Shown here: in pieces, positions 1-6,186 of the stretch
Numbering within the stretch: position 1 is the first letter of the stretch
Layout of the letters: the number at the start of each line of letters is the position of its first letter
NCBI GenBank assembly: GCA_028696915.1
Contig: JAQVGB010000053.1
Coordinates: 1 to 6,685 of the forward strand
From: Candidatus Dojkabacteria bacterium
GTDB lineage: Bacteria; Patescibacteriota; Dojkabacteria; SC72; JAFGCJ01
Length of the DNA stretch: 6,685 nt
Direction: 5' to 3'
Made by a program: the position numbers and the translations under genes
The notes under the pieces: generated by a model
Seen by the model: only the letters and a program-made list of their open reading frames with translations
Told to the model about the DNA's origin: nothing
Database searches by the model: none

Positions 1-1499
1 CGGCAATCACGAAAAAGGAACAGATATTCATACACGGTGATTTTGATGTCGACGGGGTGTGCGCGACGGCACTGCTCTGGGAGTATCTGTACTGGGACCG
101 GGGGGCGAATGTCCTGCCGTATATTCCTTCGCGGGTTGACGAAGGGTACGGAATGTCTGGAAAAAGCCTCGATGCGATAGCTGCTAAAGGCGGGAAGCTG
201 GTCATTTCGGTCGACTGTGGTATCCGGGATACGGAACTAGTCAGATCGTACCGCACCCGCTCGCGAACGTCGCTCGATTTCATTATCACCGACCATCACG
301 AGCCGGGTGACGAACTCCCGGCGACTGTTCCTGTCGTGCATCCGCTCCATTCTGAACATCCCTATCCGGAGCCGTACATATCGGGATCGATGGTGGCGTG
401 GAAGCTTGTGGCCGCTTTGGAAAAAAAACGCACCGGGAAGAAATTTTTATGGCAATCAGTGCCCGGAGCTGATCTTGCTGCGTTTGCGACGGTTGCCGAC
501 ATTATGCCGTTGACCGGAGAAAACCGTGTTATCGTTTCCAAAGGGCTTGAATATATGAACCGCTCTCCGCGTGAGGGCATCCGGGCGATGCTGATCGAGG
601 CCGGTGTGCCTTTTGGTTCAGTCACTGCATACCACCTGGGATATATCATTGGTCCTCGCATTAATGCAGCGGGCAGGATCGGAGATGTGCTCGTGGCCCT
701 TCGCCTGATGACGACAAGGAATGCCATCAAGGCGGGACAGCTTGCCCAAAAGCTTGGTGAGCTCAATAAACAGCGCCAGGACATGACCGAGGAATTACTG
801 AGTGCTGTGCGATTTCAAATCGAGCAGGAATCGAAGGGAGCGCACGTGTATATCGCCGCGGGAAACGACTGGCCGGAGGGGATCATAGGGCTTGTTGCGG
901 GGAAATTGCAGGAAGAGTATAACCGCCCGGTCATTCTCATTTCAAAGAAAGACGGTATCTCACGGGGATCCGCGCGCAGTATTTCGCAGTTCAACATCAT
1001 CGAGGCAATAGAATCAGCAAAGGACGTATTGGTTGCGTACGGAGGTCATTCACAGGCGGCGGGCTTTTCCATAGAGGAAGACAAGATCGACCAGTTCAAA
1101 GAGCGGATCGGCGCATTTGCTGGTAAGTCTCTGAAGGATGTTGATCTCAGAAAGAAAATCGATATTGACGCGGCTGTTGATGCGGGAGATCTGGACTGGA
1201 ACGCGTGGGAATTGATCTCAGGATTGGCACCGTTTGGGTATGGAAACCGCCGGCCGGTATTTCAAGTGCGAAACGGTGTTGTCGTCGATGTGCATATGCT
1301 ACGGGAAGGAAAGCACGTGAAATTCATGATGAAAGGTGGATCGGGGGGCATTCTTGAGTGTATTCGTTTTGACAGTGGCGAGTGGGGACGCATGCTCAGG
1401 CCGGGAATGCTGATCGATATCGTAGGGTATCTGGATATTAATGCGTGGAATGGCAAAGAGAGCCTGCAGTTTAGGGTGACCGATGCGTGTAGTGTGTAG
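1..1499 (+). CDS. recJ: Single-stranded-DNA-specific 5'-3' exonuclease RecJ, 5'-truncated by window edge
   Basis: RecJ degrades single-stranded DNA 5' to 3' in recombinational and mismatch repair, using Mn/Mg ions held by a DHH-family active site in the cytoplasm. The reading frame is open to the left edge (first full codon at position 3; 498 residues visible), so the true start lies outside. DHH-family motifs appear in order: DFDVDG (39-56), VDCG (210-221), TDHH ending at 299, the ATVADIMPL helix near 487-513 and GPRINAAGR (651-677). The DHHA1 half follows, with GIIGLVAGKL near 880 and the GGH motif at 1041-1049, then the LAPFGYGN segment that opens the C-terminal OB-fold region. About 70 residues would be missing compared with the usual ~570-residue RecJ. 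It ends in TAG with no obvious terminator, so its transcript may run into the aspS leader. Identification is firm. Confidence 0.95.
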   Translation, partial: AITKKEQIFIHGDFDVDGVCATALLWEYLYWDRGANVLPYIPSRVDEGYGMSGKSLDAIAAKGGKLVISVDCGIRDTELVRSYRTRSRTSLDFIITDHHEPGDELPATVPVVHPLHSEHPYPEPYISGSMVAWKLVAALEKKRTGKKFLWQSVPGADLAAFATVADIMPLTGENRVIVSKGLEYMNRSPREGIRAMLIEAGVPFGSVTAYHLGYIIGPRINAAGRIGDVLVALRLMTTRNAIKAGQLAQKLGELNKQRQDMTEELLSAVRFQIEQESKGAHVYIAAGNDWPEGIIGLVAGKLQEEYNRPVILISKKDGISRGSARSISQFNIIEAIESAKDVLVAYGGHSQAAGFSIEEDKIDQFKERIGAFAGKSLKDVDLRKKIDIDAAVDAGDLDWNAWELISGLAPFGYGNRRPVFQVRNGVVVDVHMLREGKHVKFMMKGGSGGILECIRFDSGEWGRMLRPGMLIDIVGYLDINAWNGKESLQFRVTDACSV

Positions 1500-1541
1500 C
1501 GGTGGATGGGGCCGGGAGTCCGTGATCCGGAACGTTCGTAT

Positions 1542-1570
1542 GTGACGGCGTCAATGCTCTGTTGTATAAT
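1542..1570 (+). promoter_or_regulatory. Sigma70-type promoter for the T-box/aspS transcript
   Basis: A perfect TATAAT lies at 1565-1570, with GTGACG at 1542-1547 (4 of 6 matches to TTGACA) exactly 17 bases upstream. Transcription would start near 1577, immediately before the compact T-box leader, which independently fits the position. The stretch between the recJ stop and this promoter (1500-1541) shows only a small CCGG/CCGG hairpin (1512-1515 with 1527-1530) and no T-run. Confidence 0.7.
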
Positions 1571-1576
1571 GGTGCC

Positions 1577-1738
1577 GACAGCGAGCGGAGAGCGTGAGAG
1601 TCCGCGTGAGAGAAGTGACATCGTCAGTTGAATAGATTTCTATAAGTGCCGGCATCGGAACGAAAGGTGGCACCGCGGCGAAAGTCGTCCTTTCTGACAA
1701 TCATAACGTGGTTGTTGGACAGGGCGGCTTTTTATTTT
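1577..1738 (+). promoter_or_regulatory. T-box riboswitch (tRNA-sensing leader) of aspS
   Basis: A T-box leader binds a cognate tRNA and lets transcription continue only when that tRNA is uncharged. The diagnostic T-box sequence is at 1662-1694. GAAAGG (1662-1667) pairs with CCTTTC (1689-1694). The seven-base bulge TGGCACC is at 1668-1674. GCGGC (1675-1679) pairs with GTCGT (1684-1688) around a GAAA tetraloop (1680-1683). The bulge UGGC would pair with a tRNA 3' end of G73-CCA, which fits tRNA-Asp. Upstream are a stem III candidate (ATAGA 1632-1636 with TCTAT 1639-1643) and a short Stem I candidate (GCGGA 1585-1589 with TCCGC 1601-1605). GAC at 1617-1619, followed by A, is a plausible aspartate specifier. 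Only about 85 bases separate the predicted start of transcription from the antiterminator, so Stem I is much shorter than in typical Firmicutes T-boxes. The T-box and its downstream switch are clear; the Stem I fold and specifier are tentative. Confidence 0.9.
1684..1738 (+). terminator. Intrinsic terminator of the T-box switch
   Basis: GTCGTCCT (1684-1691) pairs with AGGGCGGC (1721-1728), with some G-U pairs, and is followed at once by TTTTTATTTT (1729-1738). An inner helix, TGACAATC (1695-1702) with GGTTGTTG (1710-1717), closes a seven-base loop. The 5' arm is the same sequence that forms the 3' arm of the antiterminator, so the two folds exclude each other: charged or absent tRNA gives termination, and uncharged tRNA gives read-through into aspS. 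The bases from 1739 to 1792 hold no further structure that I can see. Confidence 0.88.
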
Positions 1739-1792
1739 GTATTTCCTGTCTGTCCGACGCACCACAGGCTTAATTTTTCATGAAATAAATCG

Positions 1793-3670
1793 ATGGAGCG
1801 AACGTTGATTTCCGAAACACCCCAAAGGATTGGTGAGACCGTGCGAATCAACGGCTGGGCGCGCAGGGTGAGAGATCACGGAAGTGTTCAGTTTATCGAT
1901 ATGCGCGACAGATCGGGTATGGTGCAGTGTGTCATTGTCAAGCCAAAGAAAAAGATTTCAGAGGAATCAGTCCTGCAGATAACCGGAGTGGTGAAGGAGC
2001 GGGACGAAAAAAATGTCAATCCTGACCTTGCGACCGGGACTATCGAAATCGAAGTCTCGGATATGGAAGTGTTAAACCCATCGGCTGAACTGCCGATCCC
2101 GGTCCAGGGAAGCGGTTTCGACTTGTCCGAGGAGGTGCGGATCCGGTACCGGTACCTTGATCTTCGCCGGGACCGTATGCAGGAGATTATGACCATGAGG
2201 TCGAAGCTGGTCCAGGCGATCCGTGAAGTGCTGTTTTCGCATGATTTCCGTGAGATCGAGACACCGCTTCTGACGAAAGGAACGATGGAAGGAGCACGAA
2301 ATTTCATTGTTCCTTCACGATTGAACCCGGGGAAGTTCTATGCCCTGCCACAAAGTCCTCAGCAATACAAACAATTGCTCATGACGGCCGGTGTCGAGCG
2401 GTATTTCCAGATCGCAAAATGTGTCCGCGACGAAGACCTGCGTGCAGACCGGGGGTTTGAATTTACCCAGCTTGACCTTGAACTGAGCTTTACGACCGAA
2501 GAAGAGGTGTTCAGGGTTGTTCAGGAAGCGGTTGTGGCGGGAGTGACTGCGGCGGGGGGCAGGGTGAGGGAGGGAGACTTTCCTGTGCTGTCGTACGCAG
2601 AAGTGATGGAGAAATTCGGGTCTGACAAGTTCGACATCAGGACCGATGACGAAAAGAAAGAGAATATTCTCGCGTTTGCCTGGGTGAACCGCTACCCGAA
2701 GTTCAAACGGGTTGACCGGAAAGAGGTTGCCGATACGCTCGATAGCCGGAGCGAGTGGATATTTTCACATAATCCATTCAGTAACCCTATTCCTGAGCAT
2801 ATCCCGTGGCTTCTTGCGCACGAGCACATTGGCGAGATCATTGCATCGCAGTACGATCTGGTTTGCAATGGGTATGAGGTAGCAAGCGGCAGTATCCGTG
2901 CACATCGTCCTGAAGTCCTTCGGGCGACGTACGAGATAATGGGGTATACAGACGAAGAGATTGAGAAGAATATTGGTCACATGCTCGAGGCGTTTTCGTT
3001 GGGAACGCCGCCTCATGGGGGCTGTGCGCCGGGTATTGAGCGGCTGGTCATGCTGATCGCAAACGTGTCCTCCCTGAAGGAAACGGTCGCATTTCCGATG
3101 ACGAGTACCGGGAAAACAGCGGTAACGGATGCGCCGTCTCCGGTTCCGGGCGAGGTGCTGAGAACATTCGGATTGAAGGTTGTCGAAGAGGAATCAAACG
3201 TCGTGTTTGAACGGTTGAAGCAATTGCTTTCCGGCAAATCATTGCCGTTTACCATTCTTGAGCATGAACCGGTGAAGACTTCTGAAGAAGCCTCAAAGGT
3301 CCGTGGCACGCCGATGGGAATGGCTCCGAAAGCGATGGTTTTGAAGAAAAAAACAGGCGAGTGCGTAATGGCGGTGGTACCTGCTGATAGAAAACTTGAT
3401 ATGAAGAAGTTGGAGTCCGTCATTGGCGGGTCGGTGAAACTTGCTTCTCCTGAGGAAGTAGAGCGTGACTTACAGGTGAAAGTTGGGGCGGTACCACCGT
3501 TTGGCGGACTGTTCGGAATGGAGACCTATGTGGATGAGCGGTTGAAGGATTTGGAAGAGGTGGTGTTCAATGCTGGCCGCCGGGACCGGTCGATCCGCAT
3601 GAAAGCAAAGGATTTCATTATTGCCGCCGACCCAGTACAGGCCGAACATCCATCTGATATTGCCCAATGA
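1793..3670 (+). CDS. aspS: Aspartyl-tRNA synthetase (GAD-less) fused to C-terminal YbaK/ProX-type tRNA deacylase domain
   Basis: This class II synthetase attaches aspartate to tRNA-Asp. It has 625 residues. An anticodon-binding OB fold (about 1-105, with GWARRVRDHG and FIDMRDRSG) is followed by the catalytic core: RYRYLDLRR (118-126), motif 1 (FREIETPLLTKGTMEGARN, 152-170), motif 2 (RDEDLRADRGFEFTQLDLE, 212-230), NGYEVASGSIR (359-369) and motif 3 (GIERL, 414-418). After GSDKFDIR (276-283) the chain goes within about ten residues to FAWVNRYPKF, so the bacterial GAD insertion of over 100 residues is absent. From about 465 to 612 comes a complete YbaK/ProX/INS-like domain, with PKAMVL (512-517), VMAVVPADRKLD (525-536), GAVPPFG (565-571) and FNAG (592-595). 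Such domains hydrolyse mischarged aminoacyl-tRNAs; which one this domain acts on is unknown. The ATG at 1793 is the only plausible start, since an in-frame TGA precedes it at 1781. There is no Shine-Dalgarno site. Expression is controlled by the upstream T-box. Confidence 0.93.
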   Translation: MERTLISETPQRIGETVRINGWARRVRDHGSVQFIDMRDRSGMVQCVIVKPKKKISEESVLQITGVVKERDEKNVNPDLATGTIEIEVSDMEVLNPSAELPIPVQGSGFDLSEEVRIRYRYLDLRRDRMQEIMTMRSKLVQAIREVLFSHDFREIETPLLTKGTMEGARNFIVPSRLNPGKFYALPQSPQQYKQLLMTAGVERYFQIAKCVRDEDLRADRGFEFTQLDLELSFTTEEEVFRVVQEAVVAGVTAAGGRVREGDFPVLSYAEVMEKFGSDKFDIRTDDEKKENILAFAWVNRYPKFKRVDRKEVADTLDSRSEWIFSHNPFSNPIPEHIPWLLAHEHIGEIIASQYDLVCNGYEVASGSIRAHRPEVLRATYEIMGYTDEEIEKNIGHMLEAFSLGTPPHGGCAPGIERLVMLIANVSSLKETVAFPMTSTGKTAVTDAPSPVPGEVLRTFGLKVVEEESNVVFERLKQLLSGKSLPFTILEHEPVKTSEEASKVRGTPMGMAPKAMVLKKKTGECVMAVVPADRKLDMKKLESVIGGSVKLASPEEVERDLQVKVGAVPPFGGLFGMETYVDERLKDLEEVVFNAGRRDRSIRMKAKDFIIAADPVQAEHPSDIAQ

Positions 3671-4785
3671 CAGTCAACGCACGGGATGTATCCCACCAGA
3701 CATTCAAAAAGGAGCTTTTGGAACGGCTTGCAAAAGAGGTGGAAGAGACGTCAGACGTGAACGTTCACCGGGCGAGTCGTGCACAAGAAAAAAGTGCTCT
3801 CCTCGAGCGAGTTGTGGTCCCAGGGAGAGAAACGACGAAAAACAACGCCACATTTCCGTGGCAGGTGATTATTGCGGGAGTGTTGTTTCTTGCCGTTGGT
3901 TCCGTAGTACTCCATCTGCTTGCCAAGCCTCCGGTCAGATTTATCGGTCCCGGGCCTATTGCTGTTGATACTGGAGTTTTTGAGGCATCATCGGAGGTAT
4001 CAGAGCCCGCCCTGATGTGCACTCCGGACCCTGCCTTTGTGATGCCTGAGATCAAGGCACAGCGGTATGTAGCGCTTTTCGCCGATTCATTCCGGACGGC
4101 GTATGGACGAGGACAGGATGACCGTGTTTCGTTTGCAAGCATCGCGAAGTTACTTGGGCTTATGGTTGTCGTAGAGGAGTATGATATGGACGAACGGATG
4201 GCACTTCGGGAACCCTTTGATGTCGAAGGAAATGGGATTGACCTTGCGGTCGGGGAGCAGGTTTCTGTCCAAGACTTGTTGGGAGCTGCGGTTGTTGGAT
4301 CAAAAAACGATGCGATGATGGTTCTTGCTCAGAATTTCCCCGGTGGGGTCGAGGCGTTTGTGGGCAGGATGAATGATAGAGCAGATGATCTTGGGATGGA
4401 TAGCACGTCAGTCGTGAATCCGGTCGGATATGACGCGCCTGGGCAGTATTCGACGCCCCGGGATATTGCGGTGCTCATCGCCGCCGCCTCCCGCTATCAG
4501 AAGCTTCGCGAGTTGATGACGCAGGAAACATACGTGGTGAGTACCGGGCTGGGACGGACGGAGGTTGTCACGACAACGAACTCGCTACTAGGATCGATGG
4601 AGGGCATCGTGGCGGGTAAAACAGGTTACACCGCGGATGCCGGGCTATCGATGGCCCTCTATGTGCAAGGGAATGTTTCGGAAGGAGATCCTGATATCAT
4701 CACGGTGGTCATGAATGCCGATGACCGGTATGAAGTGACGAGTGTGCTGATTTCAGCGGTGAGGGAAGGGTACCGGTGTCACTGA
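3667..4785 (+). CDS. Membrane-anchored D-alanyl-D-alanine carboxypeptidase (PBP5-like, peptidase family S11)
   Basis: This enzyme trims the terminal D-alanine from peptidoglycan stem peptides outside the membrane. All three penicillin-binding motifs are present in the 372-residue product: SIAK with nucleophile Ser158 and Lys161, SKN at 212-214, and KTGYT starting at Lys318. Family landmarks between them include MNDRADDLGM and STPRDIA. A charged cytoplasmic segment of about 62 residues precedes one membrane helix (about 63-86), followed by a linker and the catalytic domain. Most PBP5 relatives instead have a cleaved signal peptide and a C-terminal amphipathic anchor. The C-terminal PBP5 beta domain is missing here. 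The only two cysteines, Cys118 and Cys371, are both outside and could form a disulfide. The start ATG overlaps the aspS stop (ATGA), has no Shine-Dalgarno site and is probably translationally coupled to aspS, placing the gene in the T-box operon. The specific dac paralogue cannot be assigned. Confidence 0.92.
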   Translation: MTVNARDVSHQTFKKELLERLAKEVEETSDVNVHRASRAQEKSALLERVVVPGRETTKNNATFPWQVIIAGVLFLAVGSVVLHLLAKPPVRFIGPGPIAVDTGVFEASSEVSEPALMCTPDPAFVMPEIKAQRYVALFADSFRTAYGRGQDDRVSFASIAKLLGLMVVVEEYDMDERMALREPFDVEGNGIDLAVGEQVSVQDLLGAAVVGSKNDAMMVLAQNFPGGVEAFVGRMNDRADDLGMDSTSVVNPVGYDAPGQYSTPRDIAVLIAAASRYQKLRELMTQETYVVSTGLGRTEVVTTTNSLLGSMEGIVAGKTGYTADAGLSMALYVQGNVSEGDPDIITVVMNADDRYEVTSVLISAVREGYRCH

Positions 4786-4862
4786 ACGTGTGTGAGCGGT
4801 CTTTGCTTGAGTGATGCCCAATCGTGCATCCTTGGAAGAGTGCCCCGCAAGGGGTCAGATTA
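4786..4862. terminator. Convergent intergenic gap with weak terminator-like hairpins
   Basis: This gap separates the ends of two convergent genes. It contains CCCC-GCAA-GGGG (4843-4854), a short stem with a GNRA-type loop followed by a broken T/A-rich stretch, and the inverted repeat GATGC (4813-4817) with GCATC (4826-4830). A competing pairing is CCTTG (4830-4834) with CAAGG (4848-4852). There is no proper T-run on either strand, so intrinsic termination here is only a guess from position and pairing. Confidence 0.35.
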
Positions 4863-6146
4863 TTATTCTGCTTCTGTTTGGTCCTCCGCCGGTTTGACAA
4901 CCCCAGCATCAGGGGGGATTGATTCGTAGTCAATTGCGGGGACGTAATAGTAGAAATCGCCGTACACGTCACTTCCAAAGTCTGCCTCACCACGGATAAT
5001 GAAAATTGGCTGTAGATAGTTTTGCTTGTCCTGCGGCTCCCAATATCCGAGCGTTACCTCGAGGATCGTCATCTGCTCGACGGATGTTTCTTCGTAGGGA
5101 ACGATACGATCCGCACGTTTTTCAAGTAGGTGCACCAGTGAGGCCTCGCCGTTCTGGACTTTTGAAACTGCCTGCTGGGGAGTGATGAGCCGATATGTTC
5201 CGCAGGCAAGTGTCTCCAGAAACCAGTTGCGGTGTTCTATCCCGAAAATTTCGTAGTCAGAGTTTGTCCTGACCGATCCCCCGACGTATACCGTAATATT
5301 TCCGAACATCGGACTCTCGTTATAGATAGAGGCAGCGTACTTTTTGACCTCGATGATCCCGCTGTCCTCTGTTTGCAGGGAACTGACTTTTTCGTCTTCG
5401 AGCTCTTCCTGTAGTGTCGATCCTACTTCTTCCGTTCCAATGAGGTCAGGAACAATGGTCATGAGGTCGCGGTTTCTGAAAAAGTCGACGCGCACCAGCT
5501 GTGCTTCCGAAAGTGACGGCGCCTCACGCATCTCTCCATCAGCTGTTATCTGGATAAGATAGGTGCGCTGGGTTCCGTTACTGTAGTCTTTGTACAAAAG
5601 GCTGTTTGTCTGGAGATATTGCATTGCGGTGGTTTTCGCGTTCTCCTCACTGGGAAGAGTGTTCGCATGGGTGTCGACCGGTCCGCTGGTGAAATCAGTA
5701 GTCAGGCTGATATTTTGATTGCTTGTTTCGATAACGAGCGTCTGTTTCTTTTCGGGAATTTTCCACTGGTACTCTGTAGCGCTTATCCGGGTGTATTCCT
5801 CGGGTTCGAATCCGAGTAGATCGGCAGTGTGTTGTGCCTCCTGAAGCGCGAGTAAGCTCTGTCCCGGATGCTCGTATCGGAATACATTGACCACTTTTGG
5901 TAGATCGGGAATGGCTCCGGATGTCGTTTCGATACTAAAATTTCCCCCCGACCCTTCCGCGATCGCGGGGATCTTGATTTCCGGCAATGGGCCGCACATA
6001 TAATCAGGCGTGATGTACTTGTCGGGGAGGTCCGGATCCGGTCGCATCAGTCCAAGGAAAAGCCATATGACCATGATCAGACTGATCGGGACAATGAAGA
6101 ACCGGATTCCTTTATGAGTGATGTTTGCTGCTTCGGTGAGTGTCAT
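4863..6146 (-). CDS. Single-pass membrane-anchored extracytoplasmic protein of unknown function (CPR-type)
   Basis: I cannot name this 427-residue protein. It has a short basic cytoplasmic N-terminus, one membrane helix (about 15-34) and a large outside part with alternating beta-type segments. The outside part begins with a proline-rich stretch and CGPLPEIKIP (51-60), then NFSIETTSG (69-77). Three similar blocks follow, each a helix leading into beta strands: about 95-150 (SLLALQEAQHTADLLGF, YQWKI), 166-226 (KTTAMQYLQTN, TYLIQITADGEM) and 322-405 (TPQQAVSKVQNG, YLQPIFIIRGEADF). They recall PepSY or YycH/YycI-like folds, but only by general pattern. The N-terminal arrangement resembles proteins I associate with Microgenomates-type CPR genomes. 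Its only two cysteines, Cys51 and Cys315, are both outside. The acidic C-terminal tail (about 415-427) looks disordered. It is transcribed alone, convergent with the carboxypeptidase gene and divergent from gltX. The start at 6146 puts the helix properly near the N-terminus. Confidence 0.82.
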   Translation of the reverse strand: MTLTEAANITHKGIRFFIVPISLIMVIWLFLGLMRPDPDLPDKYITPDYMCGPLPEIKIPAIAEGSGGNFSIETTSGAIPDLPKVVNVFRYEHPGQSLLALQEAQHTADLLGFEPEEYTRISATEYQWKIPEKKQTLVIETSNQNISLTTDFTSGPVDTHANTLPSEENAKTTAMQYLQTNSLLYKDYSNGTQRTYLIQITADGEMREAPSLSEAQLVRVDFFRNRDLMTIVPDLIGTEEVGSTLQEELEDEKVSSLQTEDSGIIEVKKYAASIYNESPMFGNITVYVGGSVRTNSDYEIFGIEHRNWFLETLACGTYRLITPQQAVSKVQNGEASLVHLLEKRADRIVPYEETSVEQMTILEVTLGYWEPQDKQNYLQPIFIIRGEADFGSDVYGDFYYYVPAIDYESIPPDAGVVKPAEDQTEAE

Positions 6147-6157
6147 CGCGTGACCCT

Positions 6158-6186
6158 ATTATAGAGAAATTGTGTGTTATAATGAA
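6158..6186 (-). promoter_or_regulatory. Promoter of the 427-residue protein gene
   Basis: On the minus strand TATAAT occupies 6163-6158, with a weak TTCATT at 6186-6181, 17 bases upstream. The predicted start of transcription near 6151 leaves only about five untranslated bases before the ATG at 6146, so the mRNA would be almost leaderless. A second minus-strand TATAAC at 6181-6176 could instead give a leader of roughly 20 bases. Confidence 0.5.
6175..6183 (+). promoter_or_regulatory. Extended -10 promoter of gltX
   Basis: TGTTATAAT at 6175-6183 is a perfect -10 hexamer preceded by the TGn extension, which can work without a good -35. None is seen at the right spacing. Transcription would start near 6190, giving a leader of about 60 bases before the gltX ATG. 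It overlaps the -35 region of the divergent promoter. Confidence 0.6.

Noticed and set aside
57..59. GTG at 57 as the start of recJ
   Set aside because: The frame stays open to the left edge, and the DFDVDG metal-binding motif lies upstream of this GTG, so it is an internal valine.
362..784. Long open frame on the minus strand opposite recJ (140 codons)
   Set aside because: It lies fully inside well-conserved RecJ sequence and its product has no recognisable domain; it is a shadow of the coding pattern.
1512..1530. CCGG...CCGG hairpin after recJ as a terminator
   Set aside because: The stem is four base pairs with an 11-base loop and no T-run follows.
2146..2157. 12-base palindrome GGTACCGGTACC as a protein-binding site
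   Set aside because: It encodes part of the conserved RYRYLDLRR segment of AspRS, so codon choice explains it.
1888..2307. Minus-strand open frame opposite the AspRS core (139 codons)
   Set aside because: It is antisense to conserved synthetase motifs, with serine- and arginine-rich low-complexity product and no start signals.
3013..3423. Minus-strand open frame opposite the AspRS/YbaK junction (136 codons)
   Set aside because: The opposite strand encodes clear motif 3 and YbaK-domain residues across this range; the antisense product is not protein-like.
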